NCBI GenBank assembly: GCA_031255815.1
Contig: JAIRRU010000045.1
Span: forward strand, 1-17,657
Origin: Treponema sp.
Lineage (GTDB): Bacteria > Spirochaetota > Spirochaetia > Treponematales > Breznakiellaceae
Length of the DNA: 17,657 nt
Reading direction: 5' to 3'
Below the pieces are notes generated by a model that saw only the letters and a program-made list of their open reading frames with translations, did not search any database and was not told where the DNA came from. Positions 8,221-16,241 of the stretch are shown here, piece by piece. Made by a program: the position numbers and the translations under genes. Positions within the stretch are counted from its first letter, which is position 1, and each line of letters opens with the position of its first letter.

Positions 8221-8330
8221 TTTCCCAAACTTTCAGCTTTTGGGAAAGCCCCCTGCATTAACCGGAAAAAGCGGGCTTTGGCCGCCTTTTCAAGCGCGTT
8301 TTCCAAACCGGCCGGGTTTCGGGAAACGCT
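8221..8330 (+). repeat. Three-hairpin palindromic element, divergent copy 3
   Basis: Hairpin A has arms TTTCCCAAA (8221-8229) and TTTGGGAAA (8239-8247) around a loop containing TTTCAGC. A middle imperfect hairpin lies at 8266-8290 (AAAAGCGG against CCGCCTTTT). Hairpin C spans 8293-8330 with AAACCGGCCGGGTTT at its tip and outer arms AGCG/CGCT. The order and loop sequences match the copies at 16597-16697 and 17319-17426, while the stem sequences differ. It lies between the TIM-barrel gene and the permease remnant. Confidence 0.55.
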
Positions 8331-8360
8331 CAAATCTTGCCGCAAAATTTCGGGGCCCTT

Positions 8361-8669
8361 TTAAAGCCCCCGGGCTCCGGTGGCGTTGAACCATGAATTC
8401 CAGTGATCCACCCCGTAATAGAGGATCATCACCGCAAGCACCGCCTTTGACAGGGGTATATAAATCCGGAACAGGATGCTTATCTGGCTGGCGCCGTCAA
8501 GCTTGGCGGATTCTTCCAGACTGTCGGGAATGCCCATAAAAGCGGTACGCATAATGAAAAGGTAGAAGGTGTTTATCGCGTTTGGTATGATTACCGCCCA
8601 TATTTTATCGGTCAGACCCAGGCTGTCGATATTCAGGTATACCGGAATCATGCCGCCTGAAAAGAACAT
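8361..8669 (-). pseudogene. Internal fragment of a LplC/MalG-type sugar ABC transporter permease
   Basis: The 102 residues match only the middle of a carbohydrate ABC permease: FFSGGMIPVYL, a membrane stretch (IIPNAINTFYLFIMRTAF), the cytoplasmic EAA loop (SLEESAKLDGASQISILFRI) that docks on the ATPase, then IPLSKAVLAVMILYYGVDHWNSWFNA. Family members are about 290 residues; roughly the first 110 and last 80 are missing. Three in-frame TAA codons lie directly upstream (before TCG-ATG), and homology stops abruptly after WFNA, followed by GC-rich non-coding sequence. The inside is undamaged, which suggests recent truncation at both ends rather than slow decay. No partner permease, binding protein or ATPase is in the window. 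Product, if made, would be non-functional. Confidence 0.85.
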
Positions 8670-8687
8670 CGATTATTATTAACAATT

Positions 8688-8726
8688 GAGGCTTCCCCAA
8701 AATCCGGCTGGTTTTGGGAAAGCCTC
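8688..8726 (-). repeat. Hairpin C relative in reverse orientation
   Basis: Fifteen-base arms (8688-8702 and 8712-8726) pair with one mismatch around TCCGGCTGG. Read on the minus strand the tip is CCAGCCGGA, as in hairpin C of the 16597-16697 copy. It lies just beyond the stop of the zinc-ribbon gene and may also act as its terminator, though no proper T-run follows. With the element at 8221-8330 it encloses the permease fragment in inverted orientation. Confidence 0.55.
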
Positions 8727-8739
8727 GGTTTTGAAACAA

Positions 8740-9027
8740 TTACAAAGGCGCTTCCCCGGCGGCCCACCTGTCCCCCGACGGGCAGGGGCAGCAGGCCTGC
8801 TTTGCCCGCGCCCGGAAGCGGACAAAGCAGCCGCACCAGGCGCAGAGCAGCCCTTCCCGCAGGCCGGAACAGGAGGCGCAGCAATCAAGCCGCGCCTGAT
8901 ACGTTTCGTCGCTGGCCCGGAGGGAAGGGGCTATGGGGATTGCCGCCGCTATCTCCGCGGCCTGCGCGGGGCTCATGAGCCCTGCGCCTTCCCCGCAGCG
9001 GGGGCAGCGCGGCCCGGGGCCGGTCAC
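8740..9027 (-). CDS. Small cysteine-rich zinc-ribbon protein (DUF6171-like)
   Basis: 95 residues with eleven clustered cysteines: CPRC (8-11), CCASC (49-53), CAWCGC (62-67) and CCPC (79-82). The pattern C-x2-C, then CxxC-LREGL-CxxCGCFV-RA-CP-W resembles DUF6171, a family of uncharacterised small zinc-binding proteins. The GTG start at 9027 overlaps the TGA stop of the arabinofuranosidase (GTGA), so translation is probably coupled. Role unknown; a metal-binding structural or adaptor protein is the most one can say. The last ~10 residues (after W88) have no counterpart in the motif and are low-complexity. Confidence 0.72.
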   Translation of the reverse strand: MTGPGPRCPRCGEGAGLMSPAQAAEIAAAIPIAPSLRASDETYQARLDCCASCSGLREGLLCAWCGCFVRFRARAKQACCPCPSGDRWAAGEAPL

Positions 9028-10508
9028 GCCAGTTCCAGGGTTACCAGCGATTTGGGCGGGAGTTCCGCCGTAAGGGTGCTGCGGGAAACGGAGGCGCCCG
9101 AATAGTCTTCCGGCGTTACGGCGCAGGGGTTTTCGAAACTATTGTGATCCTGCATCTTTTCCGACGTGATGATCCGCCCCCTTATCCGCGCCGCGCTGAT
9201 GTTCCAGCCCCGCATCTCAATGCTCAGCGCCTGTTCTTTCACCGGGTCGGCATTGGTAAGGGAAATGTGGATCCGATCGGCGCCGTCAATAGAAGCGCTG
9301 GCGCTGACAGCGGGAATACCTTTTACCTCCTCGCTTTCAACATAGACCGGCAGTTTCACCGCGTCCTGGTGAACCTGGTACATGTCGAAGGCATGGTAGG
9401 TCGGCGTAAGGATCATCTTTGCGCCTTCCGTAAGGATCACTGACTGAAGAACGTTGACGGTCTGGGCGATGTTCGCCATGCATACCCGCCCGGCGTGGTT
9501 GTTAAAAATATTGAAGCTGATCCCCGCCGTAAGGGCGTCCCGCAGGCTGTTCTGCTGATAGAGGAAGCCGGGGTTTGTCCCGCGCTCCACGTCAAACCAG
9601 TTCCCCCACTCGTCCACCGCCAGGCCCACCCGGCGTTCCGGGTCGAACTCGTCCATGACGGCCTCATGCTTGCGTATCAGTTCCTCCATGCGGGCGGCTT
9701 TCCGCATGGTAATGAACCATTCGGCTTCCGTAAATTCAACGGCGGCCCCCTTGCGATCCCTTTCGCTGAAGGGAACGGTGTAGTAGTGGAGGGAAAGGGC
9801 GTTCATGTATCTGCCCGCCTTTTCCATCAGCACCCTGGTCCAATGGTAATCGTCGGAATTCGGCCCGCAGGCGATTTTGTAAGGCTGAACCCCGCCGTAA
9901 GCGCGGGTATAGGTGGCGTAACGGCGGTAGTTATCGGCGTAGAATTCGGCGCTCATACGCCCGCCGCAGCCCCAGTTCTCGTTGCCTATGCCCCAGAAAC
10001 GGACTTTCCAGGGGCCGGCGGCGCCGTTTTTTTCGCGGAGTTCCGCCATGGGGCTGAGCCCGTCAAAGTTGCAGTACTCCACCCATTGGGAAAGCTCCTC
10101 TACCGTGCCGCTTCCCACATTGCCGCAGATGTAGGGCTCGCAGCCCAACTGCCCGCAGAGATCGAGAAATTCATGGGTACCAAAACTGTTGTCCTCGGTA
10201 ACCCCGCCCCAGTGGGTGTTGATCATTTTCGGCCGCCCGGCACGGGGGCCGATGCCGTCTTTCCAGTGGTATTCGTCGGCGAAGCAGCCGCCGGGCCAGC
10301 GCAGGTTGGGAATCCGGATGCGCCGCAGCGCCGCCACCACATCGTTCCTGATCCCCCTGGTGTTGGGGATGGAAGCGGCGGCCTCCGGATCGTTCCCCAC
10401 CCAATAGCCGCCGTAGATACAGCGGCCCAGATGTTCGGAAAAGTGCCCGTAGATGTGCCTGCTTATTCTAACATCCCCCTCCTGGGGTTTAACCACAATC
10501 CTGTTCAC
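9024..10508 (-). CDS. Alpha-L-arabinofuranosidase, GH51
   Basis: 494 residues, the normal length of intracellular GH51 enzymes. Retaining catalytic residues are visible: acid/base E177 in [11 protein letters not shown] and nucleophile E300 in LAVDEWGNW. Other family signatures are [15 protein letters not shown] at the N-terminus, [13 protein letters not shown] (70-82) and LSLHYYT near 240. No signal peptide is seen, so it probably acts in the cytoplasm, releasing L-arabinose from short arabinoxylan or arabinan oligosaccharides that have been imported. The start is GTG with an AAGGAG site six bases away. Own promoter at 10563-10591; the zinc-ribbon gene follows with a four-base overlap. No arabinose isomerase or kinase is in the window. 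Confidence 0.95.
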   Translation of the reverse strand: MNRIVVKPQEGDVRISRHIYGHFSEHLGRCIYGGYWVGNDPEAAASIPNTRGIRNDVVAALRRIRIPNLRWPGGCFADEYHWKDGIGPRAGRPKMINTHWGGVTEDNSFGTHEFLDLCGQLGCEPYICGNVGSGTVEELSQWVEYCNFDGLSPMAELREKNGAAGPWKVRFWGIGNENWGCGGRMSAEFYADNYRRYATYTRAYGGVQPYKIACGPNSDDYHWTRVLMEKAGRYMNALSLHYYTVPFSERDRKGAAVEFTEAEWFITMRKAARMEELIRKHEAVMDEFDPERRVGLAVDEWGNWFDVERGTNPGFLYQQNSLRDALTAGISFNIFNNHAGRVCMANIAQTVNVLQSVILTEGAKMILTPTYHAFDMYQVHQDAVKLPVYVESEEVKGIPAVSASASIDGADRIHISLTNADPVKEQALSIEMRGWNISAARIRGRIITSEKMQDHNSFENPCAVTPEDYSGASVSRSTLTAELPPKSLVTLELA

Positions 10509-10542
10509 GATTTACTCCTTCGGTACCTGTTTTGGAACAAAC

Positions 10543-10556
10543 TCAAGCGCTATTGA
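10543..10556. promoter_or_regulatory. Putative operator palindrome with central CG
   Basis: TCAA-GCGCTA-TTGA is an imperfect 14-bp dyad centred on GCGC, the style of LacI-family sites. It sits just downstream of the predicted start of the arabinofuranosidase transcript and touches the -35 of the opposite promoter, so one repressor could control both divergent genes. The regulator is not in the window. Confidence 0.4.
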
Positions 10557-10581
10557 CTAACAAAAATATACCCAATAGCCT
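10553..10581 (+). promoter_or_regulatory. Possible promoter of the isomerase-like gene
   Basis: TTGACT (10553-10558), 17 bases, then TAGCCT (10576-10581), a good -35 but poor -10. It overlaps the opposite promoter almost completely. A direct repeat of CGGGCCCGTA follows in the leader around 10600-10622. Confidence 0.35.
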
Positions 10582-10591
10582 AATGTTTCAA
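10563..10591 (-). promoter_or_regulatory. Sigma70-type promoter of the arabinofuranosidase
   Basis: Minus strand: TTGAAA (10586-10591), exactly 17 bases, TATTTT (10563-10568). The leader to the GTG at 10508 is about 48 bases and includes the palindrome at 10543-10556. Confidence 0.6.
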
Positions 10592-10673
10592 GGAAGCCGC
10601 GGGCCCGTAGTCCGGGCCCGTAACGCGTCTCCGTGAGGGGCCGGCTCTGTTTAAAAGGGGATAAGGGGGGCTT

Positions 10674-11570
10674 ATGTTCGCGCTTAACACGGATTACAAC
10701 GGCGAAAGCCGGAACACAGAAAAGATACGGCTGACTCTTTCGGACATTGCCGGGGCGGGTTTCAGCCATGCCCACTGGTGCCACGAATGGAGAGGCCTCT
10801 ATCTTTATTCCGTCCACGAGATGCGGCAAATAAAAGAATGGCTGGAGGGGCTGGGCCTGGAGGCTAAGGGCATACACGCCTCCTCCGGGGAAATCAAGGC
10901 TCATCACGCGAACGGGCGGGATTTTGAGCGGGAAAGGGAGAATCTGAAAGATTACGTTTCCCAAAACGAGCGCAACCGCCTGGCCGGGGCGGAGCTTATA
11001 AAAAACCGGATCGACCTGGCCGCGGAACTGGGAACCGGGGAAATAGTGCTGCACCTTCCCCTGCCTTACCGGATCTTCGAAAACGACCCTTCCTTTAAGG
11101 AAAAATTCTACGACGCCGCCTTTAGATCCTTTGACGGGCTTAAAGATTACTCTCTTGAAAAGCGGGTGCGGATCTGCATAGAAAACCTTCCGGACTGCCC
11201 GGAAAGCTTTCAAACAGAGATGTTCGACCGCCTTTTTGCCCGTTACGAGGGGGCTTTTATGGGGCTCTGTTTCGACACGGGCCACGGGAACATCACTTCC
11301 CGGGACTGCCTCCACTTTGCCCGGCGCTATACGGAAAGGCTCTTTATCACCCATATCCACGACAACCAGGGCGGCAGCGACGAACACCTTATCCCCTTTG
11401 AGGGAACCTTCAATTGGGAGGGCTTCGCGGAGCTGCTGGTAAAGTCCCCCTACAAGCCGCCCTACCTTTTGGAGTTAAACGCGCAGGGCAAGGGCGGCGA
11501 GGTTTTCTTCCGGAAAGCGCTTGAGGCGGGCCGGAAATTTCACGCCATGGCGGAGCGGTACGGAGGGTAG
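10674..11570 (+). CDS. Sugar phosphate isomerase/epimerase family TIM-barrel protein
   Basis: 298 residues of the xylose-isomerase-like (AP endonuclease 2) barrel family. Likely metal and substrate ligands occur in the usual strand ends: E170 (CIENLP), D201 and H204 (FDTGHGN), H227/H229 with D230 (THIHDNQGGSDEH), H238 and E267 (LLELNA). Members isomerise, epimerise or dehydrate keto sugars and inositols with a divalent metal; the exact substrate cannot be read from sequence. ATG at 10674 follows a GGGGGG purine run. It is divergent from the GH51 gene across a 165-base shared control region, which suggests a role in pentose or plant-sugar use. No signal peptide is visible. Confidence 0.88.
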   Translation: MFALNTDYNGESRNTEKIRLTLSDIAGAGFSHAHWCHEWRGLYLYSVHEMRQIKEWLEGLGLEAKGIHASSGEIKAHHANGRDFERERENLKDYVSQNERNRLAGAELIKNRIDLAAELGTGEIVLHLPLPYRIFENDPSFKEKFYDAAFRSFDGLKDYSLEKRVRICIENLPDCPESFQTEMFDRLFARYEGAFMGLCFDTGHGNITSRDCLHFARRYTERLFITHIHDNQGGSDEHLIPFEGTFNWEGFAELLVKSPYKPPYLLELNAQGKGGEVFFRKALEAGRKFHAMAERYGG

Positions 11571-11571
11571 C

Positions 11572-11597
11572 CCCGGCCTCCGGCAAGTAAAGCCGGG
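11572..11597. terminator. Possible bidirectional terminator between convergent genes
   Basis: CCCGGC (11572-11577) can pair with GCCGGG (11592-11597), or CCGGC with GCCGG around AAGTAAA. It lies in the 45-base gap between two convergent stops. No T-run is present, so this is positional support mainly. Confidence 0.35.
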
Positions 11598-11615
11598 ATC
11601 CGGAAAGCCCGCGCT

Positions 11616-12590
11616 TTAACAGGTAAAGCGCTTGATAGACCGGATCTCCTCAAGAAGTTCCGGGGGAAGAACAAGATCCGCCGCGGGGAGGGTTTCCTCA
11701 AGCTGCCCCGCCGAACTGAAAGAGGCGATGGGCACGGCGGGGAAATCCTGGTTCATTACGTAGGCCGAAACCAGGACCGCGGCGGCGCGGCCAAGCTCCT
11801 TCTCCCAGCCCCTGAGCTTTTCCAGGAGTATCCGGTTTGGTTCGTTGTCATAAACCGCCCGGGCGGAGGGGGAAAGGGGCTGTTCCCGGAGTCTTTTGGA
11901 GAAATAGCCGCCGGAGGAGGAGGTGTAGGCCATGACGGCCTTCTTCGTCCTCCGGTGAAAAGCGTATATCTCCTTATCCATGACCACCAGGGTCTTGTCG
12001 GAGATTGCCTGGGTGTTCAGATCCGCCAGCCCCCAGCGTATCTGGTTGCAGACGAAGCCCTCGCAGCCCAGGCCGGCGGCAGCCCTGCCCGCTTCCTCAA
12101 TCCGCTCAAGTTTCCAGTTGGAACAGCCGTAGCTCCTTATTTTCCCCTCTTTCCTGAAGCTTTCCAGCGTCTGGAGGATCTCCCCGGCCGGGCGGGAAGG
12201 ATCGTCCCGGTGGAGGAAGTAGAGGTCGATATAATCGGTTCCCAGGGCCCGCAGGCTCTCCTCCAGGTCGGAACGGATGTCCGCCGGATCCATCCGGGGG
12301 ATATGCATGGTTTTAAGATCCGGGTGGGCCCCCTTGGTGGAGATAACCATCCGATCCCTCAGCTTCCGGTCTTTAAGCCAGGCCCCTATGGTCAGCTCGC
12401 TGGCCCCATGGCCGCCGGGAATCCAGTCCGCATAGACCCGGGCGGTATCCACAAAGTTCCCGCCCCGGTCGAAGAAAAGATCCAGCTGCCCGCGGGCTTC
12501 TTCCCGGGAGAGGCGGGCGCCGAACTGGCCGCCGCCCAGGCAGAGTTTTGAAACTTCCGGGCCGCCGGGAAACAGGGTAACGTAATTCAT
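11616..12590 (-). CDS. Aldo/keto reductase
   Basis: 324 residues with the complete catalytic tetrad: D48 and Y53 (FVDTARVYADW), K86 (VISTKGAH) and H127 (LYFLHRDD). The (beta/alpha)8 barrel continues with GCSNWKLERI and CNQIRWGLAD. It should be a cytosolic NAD(P)H-dependent reductase of aldehydes or ketones, possibly sugars; the MaxY-and-sugar-type organisation is close to YajO/Tas-like members, but the substrate is unknown. ATG at 12590, with an AAGGAGG site that overlaps the argS stop; only nine bases separate the genes, so it is co-transcribed and perhaps coupled with argS. Unlike the barrel protein at 7367-8200 it looks fully active. Confidence 0.93.
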   Translation of the reverse strand: MNYVTLFPGGPEVSKLCLGGGQFGARLSREEARGQLDLFFDRGGNFVDTARVYADWIPGGHGASELTIGAWLKDRKLRDRMVISTKGAHPDLKTMHIPRMDPADIRSDLEESLRALGTDYIDLYFLHRDDPSRPAGEILQTLESFRKEGKIRSYGCSNWKLERIEEAGRAAAGLGCEGFVCNQIRWGLADLNTQAISDKTLVVMDKEIYAFHRRTKKAVMAYTSSSGGYFSKRLREQPLSPSARAVYDNEPNRILLEKLRGWEKELGRAAAVLVSAYVMNQDFPAVPIASFSSAGQLEETLPAADLVLPPELLEEIRSIKRFTC

Positions 12591-12599
12591 GATGCCTCC

Positions 12600-14435
12600 T
12601 TACATGGCTTCTAAAAAGGGTATACAGACCAGTTCCAGGGCGTCTTTAAGAACCCGGAGAACCGCCCGGCTCAAGGCCAGCCGCGCCCGGGCCAGGCCGG
12701 GCTTTTCCGCGTTTAAAACCGGGCAGTCGTGGTAGAAACGGCTGAAACATTTGGAAAGCTCGTAAAGGTAAGATGCCAGGAGGGAAGGATCCATCCCCGC
12801 GGCGGCGGCGGCCACCGTTTCCGGGTAGGCGGCCAGGGACTTGAGCAGTTCCCACTCGGCGTCCCCGGCGAGAAGCGCCGGATCATAGCGCTCCTCCGGG
12901 GATTCGCCCCGCGCGAGGGCGTTGCGGAGCAGGGCGGATATCCGCGCCCCCATGTACTGGAGGTAGGGGCCGGTATTACCGTTGAAAGAAAGGGATTCTT
13001 TGGGATTGAAAAGCATGTCTTTCGCGGGGGAAACCTGGAGCAGGAAGTAATGGAGCGCCCCAATGGCTATCTTTTCCGCCACCGCGCCGGGGTCTCCCAC
13101 ATCCGCTTCCCGCTCCTTCTCCCGAATCTCCTCCCGGGCCATGGCGTTAAGGCTGTCGATAAGATCGTCCGCGTCCACCACCGTTCCCTCCCGGCTCTTC
13201 ATCCTGCCTTCGGGCAGGTTCACCATGCCGTAGGAAAGGTGGTAAAGGTTCTTTGCCCAGTCGAAACCCAGCTTGCCCAGGATGGCGAAAAGCGTCTTGA
13301 AGTGGTACTGCTGTTCCGATGCGGTTACGAAAACCATCCGGTCGAAGGGCCAGTCCCGGCGGCGGTAAATGGCGGTGCCGATGTCCTGGGTAATGTAGAT
13401 GGAAGTCCCGTCCTTGCGGAGAAGGACTTTTTTCCCCAGCTTTTCCGCTTCCAGATCGATCTGCACCGAACCGTCCGCCTCCCGGTAAAAAACGCCCTTT
13501 TCCAGGCCCCTGAGGATCTCGTCCCTGCCCAGCAGGTAGGTCTGGCTTTCAAGGTAGTACTGATCGAAGGAGATCCCGGTACGGGCGTAGGTTTGCTTTA
13601 TCCCTTCCACGGCCCAGCGGTTCATCTTCTCCCACAGGGATACGGTTTCCCTGTCCCCGGCCTCCCATTTGCGGAGCAGCTCCCGGGCCCGGAGCGTAAG
13701 GGGGGCCTGATCCTCGGCTTCCTTTTTGTCCAGCCCCTTTTCCTTTACCAGGGCTTCGGCCTCCTCTTTCTGATCCTGGCTGAAGCGCACATACCAGTCC
13801 CCCACAAAACGGTCGCTCTTGACCCCTTCGGATTCGGGGGTCTTGCCCTCCCCCTGTTCCTTGTAGGCCAGCATGGATTTGCAGATGTGGATGCCCCGGT
13901 CGTTTAAGATACAGACCTTCCGCAGTTCCGCGCCGCAGGCGGCGAGGATCCGGGAAACGCTCTCCCCCAGCACGTCGTTACGCAAATGCCCCAGGTGGAG
14001 GGGTTTGTTGGTGTTGGGGCTTGAAAAGTCCACCATGATCCGGCTGCCCGCGAGGGTTCCGGGCCTGCCGAAACCGAAGGCCGCCCCCTCCTCGCCGAGG
14101 ATCGCCGAAAGCAGCTCCCCGGCAGCAAGGGCCCGGTCAAGCCGGACATTCACGTAGGGGCCCTCCGCGCTAAAGCTGCCGGCCGCCCCGTCCCCTTCCC
14201 CGGTTCCGTCCGCGGCCAGGGCGGAGACAAGCAGGGCGGCACTCTGAGGCGGGGCCTTGCGCAGCAGCTTCGCGTAGCCGAACATGGGAAAACCCAGATC
14301 CCCCAGTTCCGGCCTGGGCGGAAGCTCCGCGATAACCCGGGCAGGCTCAACAGTCCCGGATATTCCCGCGTCTTTCAGCAGGGTGTTCAAGGCTCGGGCG
14401 ATCCGCGTTTTCCAGGGTTTCTTAAAATCCCGCAT
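12600..14435 (-). CDS. argS: Arginine--tRNA ligase
   Basis: 611 residues, slightly longer than the common ~560-580. It charges tRNA-Arg with arginine using ATP. The class I signatures are present: HLGH at 147-150 within SSPNTNKPLHLGHLRND, and MKSREGT at 412-418 in place of KMSKS, as is usual for ArgS. An N-terminal additional domain (1-115), the GYVRFSQ-like insert region and a C-terminal DALR anticodon-binding domain (from about 490) with AGARISALLRNA are visible. ATG at 14435 has AAGGA six bases upstream. It lies 84 bases after the DUF5312-like gene and directly before the aldo/keto reductase. Extra length comes mainly from a charged insert around residues 192-245 (the KEQGEGKTPESEG region). 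Confidence 0.97.
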   Translation of the reverse strand: MRDFKKPWKTRIARALNTLLKDAGISGTVEPARVIAELPPRPELGDLGFPMFGYAKLLRKAPPQSAALLVSALAADGTGEGDGAAGSFSAEGPYVNVRLDRALAAGELLSAILGEEGAAFGFGRPGTLAGSRIMVDFSSPNTNKPLHLGHLRNDVLGESVSRILAACGAELRKVCILNDRGIHICKSMLAYKEQGEGKTPESEGVKSDRFVGDWYVRFSQDQKEEAEALVKEKGLDKKEAEDQAPLTLRARELLRKWEAGDRETVSLWEKMNRWAVEGIKQTYARTGISFDQYYLESQTYLLGRDEILRGLEKGVFYREADGSVQIDLEAEKLGKKVLLRKDGTSIYITQDIGTAIYRRRDWPFDRMVFVTASEQQYHFKTLFAILGKLGFDWAKNLYHLSYGMVNLPEGRMKSREGTVVDADDLIDSLNAMAREEIREKEREADVGDPGAVAEKIAIGALHYFLLQVSPAKDMLFNPKESLSFNGNTGPYLQYMGARISALLRNALARGESPEERYDPALLAGDAEWELLKSLAAYPETVAAAAAGMDPSLLASYLYELSKCFSRFYHDCPVLNAEKPGLARARLALSRAVLRVLKDALELVCIPFLEAM

Positions 14436-14464
14436 AGTCCATCCTTTTTAGCGCAAACTTAGGG

Positions 14465-14491
14465 TTTTTCCAAGGCTGAAATTTTGGGAAG
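14465..14491 (-). repeat. Degenerate hairpin A relative
   Basis: On the minus strand TTCCCAA and TTGGAAA flank AATTTCAGCC, the same loop core (TTTCAGC) and near-identical stem as hairpin A at 8221-8247. It lies in the gap between the DUF5312-like gene and argS, where a hairpin could attenuate transcription or mark an old insertion. Pairing is imperfect; hairpins B and C are not seen here. Confidence 0.4.
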
Positions 14492-14519
14492 CTCCGCTGC
14501 ACCGCTCAGGCGCCGCGCG

Positions 14520-16235
14520 CTACCTGGGGCCGGCATGTTCCATCACATCGATATTGCCAAGCAGATTAAGGGCGTCCTGGAACAACTGGACTGCCGAAAT
14601 AATCCGGTTAATAAGATCCGGCTCCCGCTCTTTAATGTCCTCAAGGTTGGAGAGGGAATCGTATTTGGCCCCCGGTTCCCTTCTCGCGATTCCGCCGAGC
14701 AGGGAAACAAGGCTGTTCATGGCTTCCCTGGCCCGGCTGAGGATCCGGCCGGCCTCTCCGGCGGCTTCCTCCAGCGCCATCTGGATCTTCCGCCGCTTTG
14801 CCGGGAGGGAGGACATATCCTGCTTTGCCAGGGCGTAGCGTTTCCCGTACTCCCCCCCGGGCTCCAGCTTGGCGTCTATTTTTCGTATATCCCCGGCAAG
14901 ATTGGAAAGGGTATCGCAGGCTTCGCTAAACTCGGCGTGGTTTTCCCGCCTGAAAAATACGCCGTCCTCCAGGATACACTGCAGAAGCCGGTTAATGCCG
15001 GCCGCAAAGACCGTCTCGCGGAAGGTGAGGAGGAAAGAAAGGGCGAAGGCGCCGGGAACCGGCACCCCCTCGGGGTTGGTTTCGGACAGGGCGTTTTTCA
15101 GCAGCAAAAGCTCTTTACCCCCGAAGAATCCCTCGAAAAGCTTGAGCGTCTCCTCGCGCCGGCGCCTCAGATTGTATACGGCAAACTGTTCCTCGATGTG
15201 ATGCCGCCAGTAGTCCCGGTACACGGCAAACCAGTCCTCCCCTCCCGATATAGCCTTGGGGCAGAGGCTTATATCCCGGTCGGCGTAGCGGAGCAGCGAA
15301 TTCAGGGGAACCTGCCTGTTGAAGTTCCGGACGGTCTCCAGGGCCTCTTCCGCGCGGCCGAGAAGGTTCTTGATCTCGGCATCCATATCGAAATCCGGCC
15401 CGGCGGATCTTTCCTGGAGGATAAAAATGAAAAGCGATTCCAGCAGGGCCAAATTGGGGGGCGTCCGCAGGGAAAAGAGGATGTTGTTCAGCGTTTTCAG
15501 CATGTCCTTGACCGCAAAGACGGAACAGACCATCTCCTTCCCCCCGGAATCGCTTCCGAAGGCCCCGAGCACCCGGTCGTACAGAAAAGAGGCCAGCTCT
15601 TTAAGGCAGAACAGAGACCGGGCGTCGAAGTACATAACGCGCCGCTGGTTTTCGCTTATGCCGGAAAGGATATCCTCCATGGCGTGAAGGGCAAGCTGGC
15701 GGGCCTCCGGCTCCGGCCTGCGGGGGTTCTTTCCCTCCGCCTGTCCGGGCAGGGTTTCGGTTTCCAGACGGCGGTGGATATCCTGCATCTCCAGGGAGCC
15801 GAGAAAAGCGTAAAAACTCCCCCGGTCTTTGTTGACGCTTACGTCCAGGGCGTCGAAAAAAAACCGCACGTCCGTTTTCAGGTTTTCAAGCAGATTGTAA
15901 AACTCGTTAAGCAGCAGGTTCCGCTGCTGGTCGAAAAGCCGGGGATACCCGGCGGCTATCTCCCGGCCCAGCTTTCCAACCCGGCCCTCCCGGAACAGTT
16001 CCTTTGAGGGCCTGTTTTTAAAAAAACTCAGAATAAAGTAAAAAAAGCGTTGGTACCAGGGCAGGAGGGCGTATTGCCCCTCAAGACCGGAATTCTCGTC
16101 CTTTTCTTCCGCTTCCGCGGCGTAGAGGGGTTCGGCGGACATGCCGGATTGGGATCTAAGCTTCTCAAGAAATTCATGCCGTTCTTCCAGGCTTAAACGA
16201 GTGGCCAGGCGTCCAAGGGTATCCGAATCGGGCAT
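14520..16235 (-). CDS. Uncharacterised spirochaete protein (DUF5312-like)
   Basis: 571 residues, mostly alpha-helical. The N-terminus, DTLGRLATRLSLEERHEFLEKL, matches what I recall of DUF5312, a family confined largely to spirochaetes; this is memory and not a search. A hydrophobic, aromatic stretch at about residues 58-71 (LLPWYQRFFYFILSFF) may be membrane-associated; the rest is soluble in character with predicted coiled segments near 440-520. No enzymatic motif is visible and the function is unknown. It heads a probable operon with argS and the aldo/keto reductase. The start has no ribosome site and lies right at the predicted transcription start of the promoter at 16242-16271. Confidence 0.85.
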   Translation of the reverse strand: MPDSDTLGRLATRLSLEERHEFLEKLRSQSGMSAEPLYAAEAEEKDENSGLEGQYALLPWYQRFFYFILSFFKNRPSKELFREGRVGKLGREIAAGYPRLFDQQRNLLLNEFYNLLENLKTDVRFFFDALDVSVNKDRGSFYAFLGSLEMQDIHRRLETETLPGQAEGKNPRRPEPEARQLALHAMEDILSGISENQRRVMYFDARSLFCLKELASFLYDRVLGAFGSDSGGKEMVCSVFAVKDMLKTLNNILFSLRTPPNLALLESLFIFILQERSAGPDFDMDAEIKNLLGRAEEALETVRNFNRQVPLNSLLRYADRDISLCPKAISGGEDWFAVYRDYWRHHIEEQFAVYNLRRRREETLKLFEGFFGGKELLLLKNALSETNPEGVPVPGAFALSFLLTFRETVFAAGINRLLQCILEDGVFFRRENHAEFSEACDTLSNLAGDIRKIDAKLEPGGEYGKRYALAKQDMSSLPAKRRKIQMALEEAAGEAGRILSRAREAMNSLVSLLGGIARREPGAKYDSLSNLEDIKEREPDLINRIISAVQLFQDALNLLGNIDVMEHAGPR

Positions 16236-16241
16236 ATATCA

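Noticed and set aside
9495..10556. 353-residue plus-strand open frame
   Set aside because: Opposite the GH51 gene with both catalytic glutamates; no plausible protein.
10557..11387. 276-residue minus-strand open frame
   Set aside because: Opposite the isomerase-like gene and crosses the divergent promoter region.
12729..13907. 392-residue plus-strand open frame
   Set aside because: Antisense to argS with its HLGH and MKSREGT motifs.
14484..16007. 507-residue plus-strand open frame
   Set aside because: Antisense to the DUF5312-like gene, whose promoter and operon context support the minus strand.
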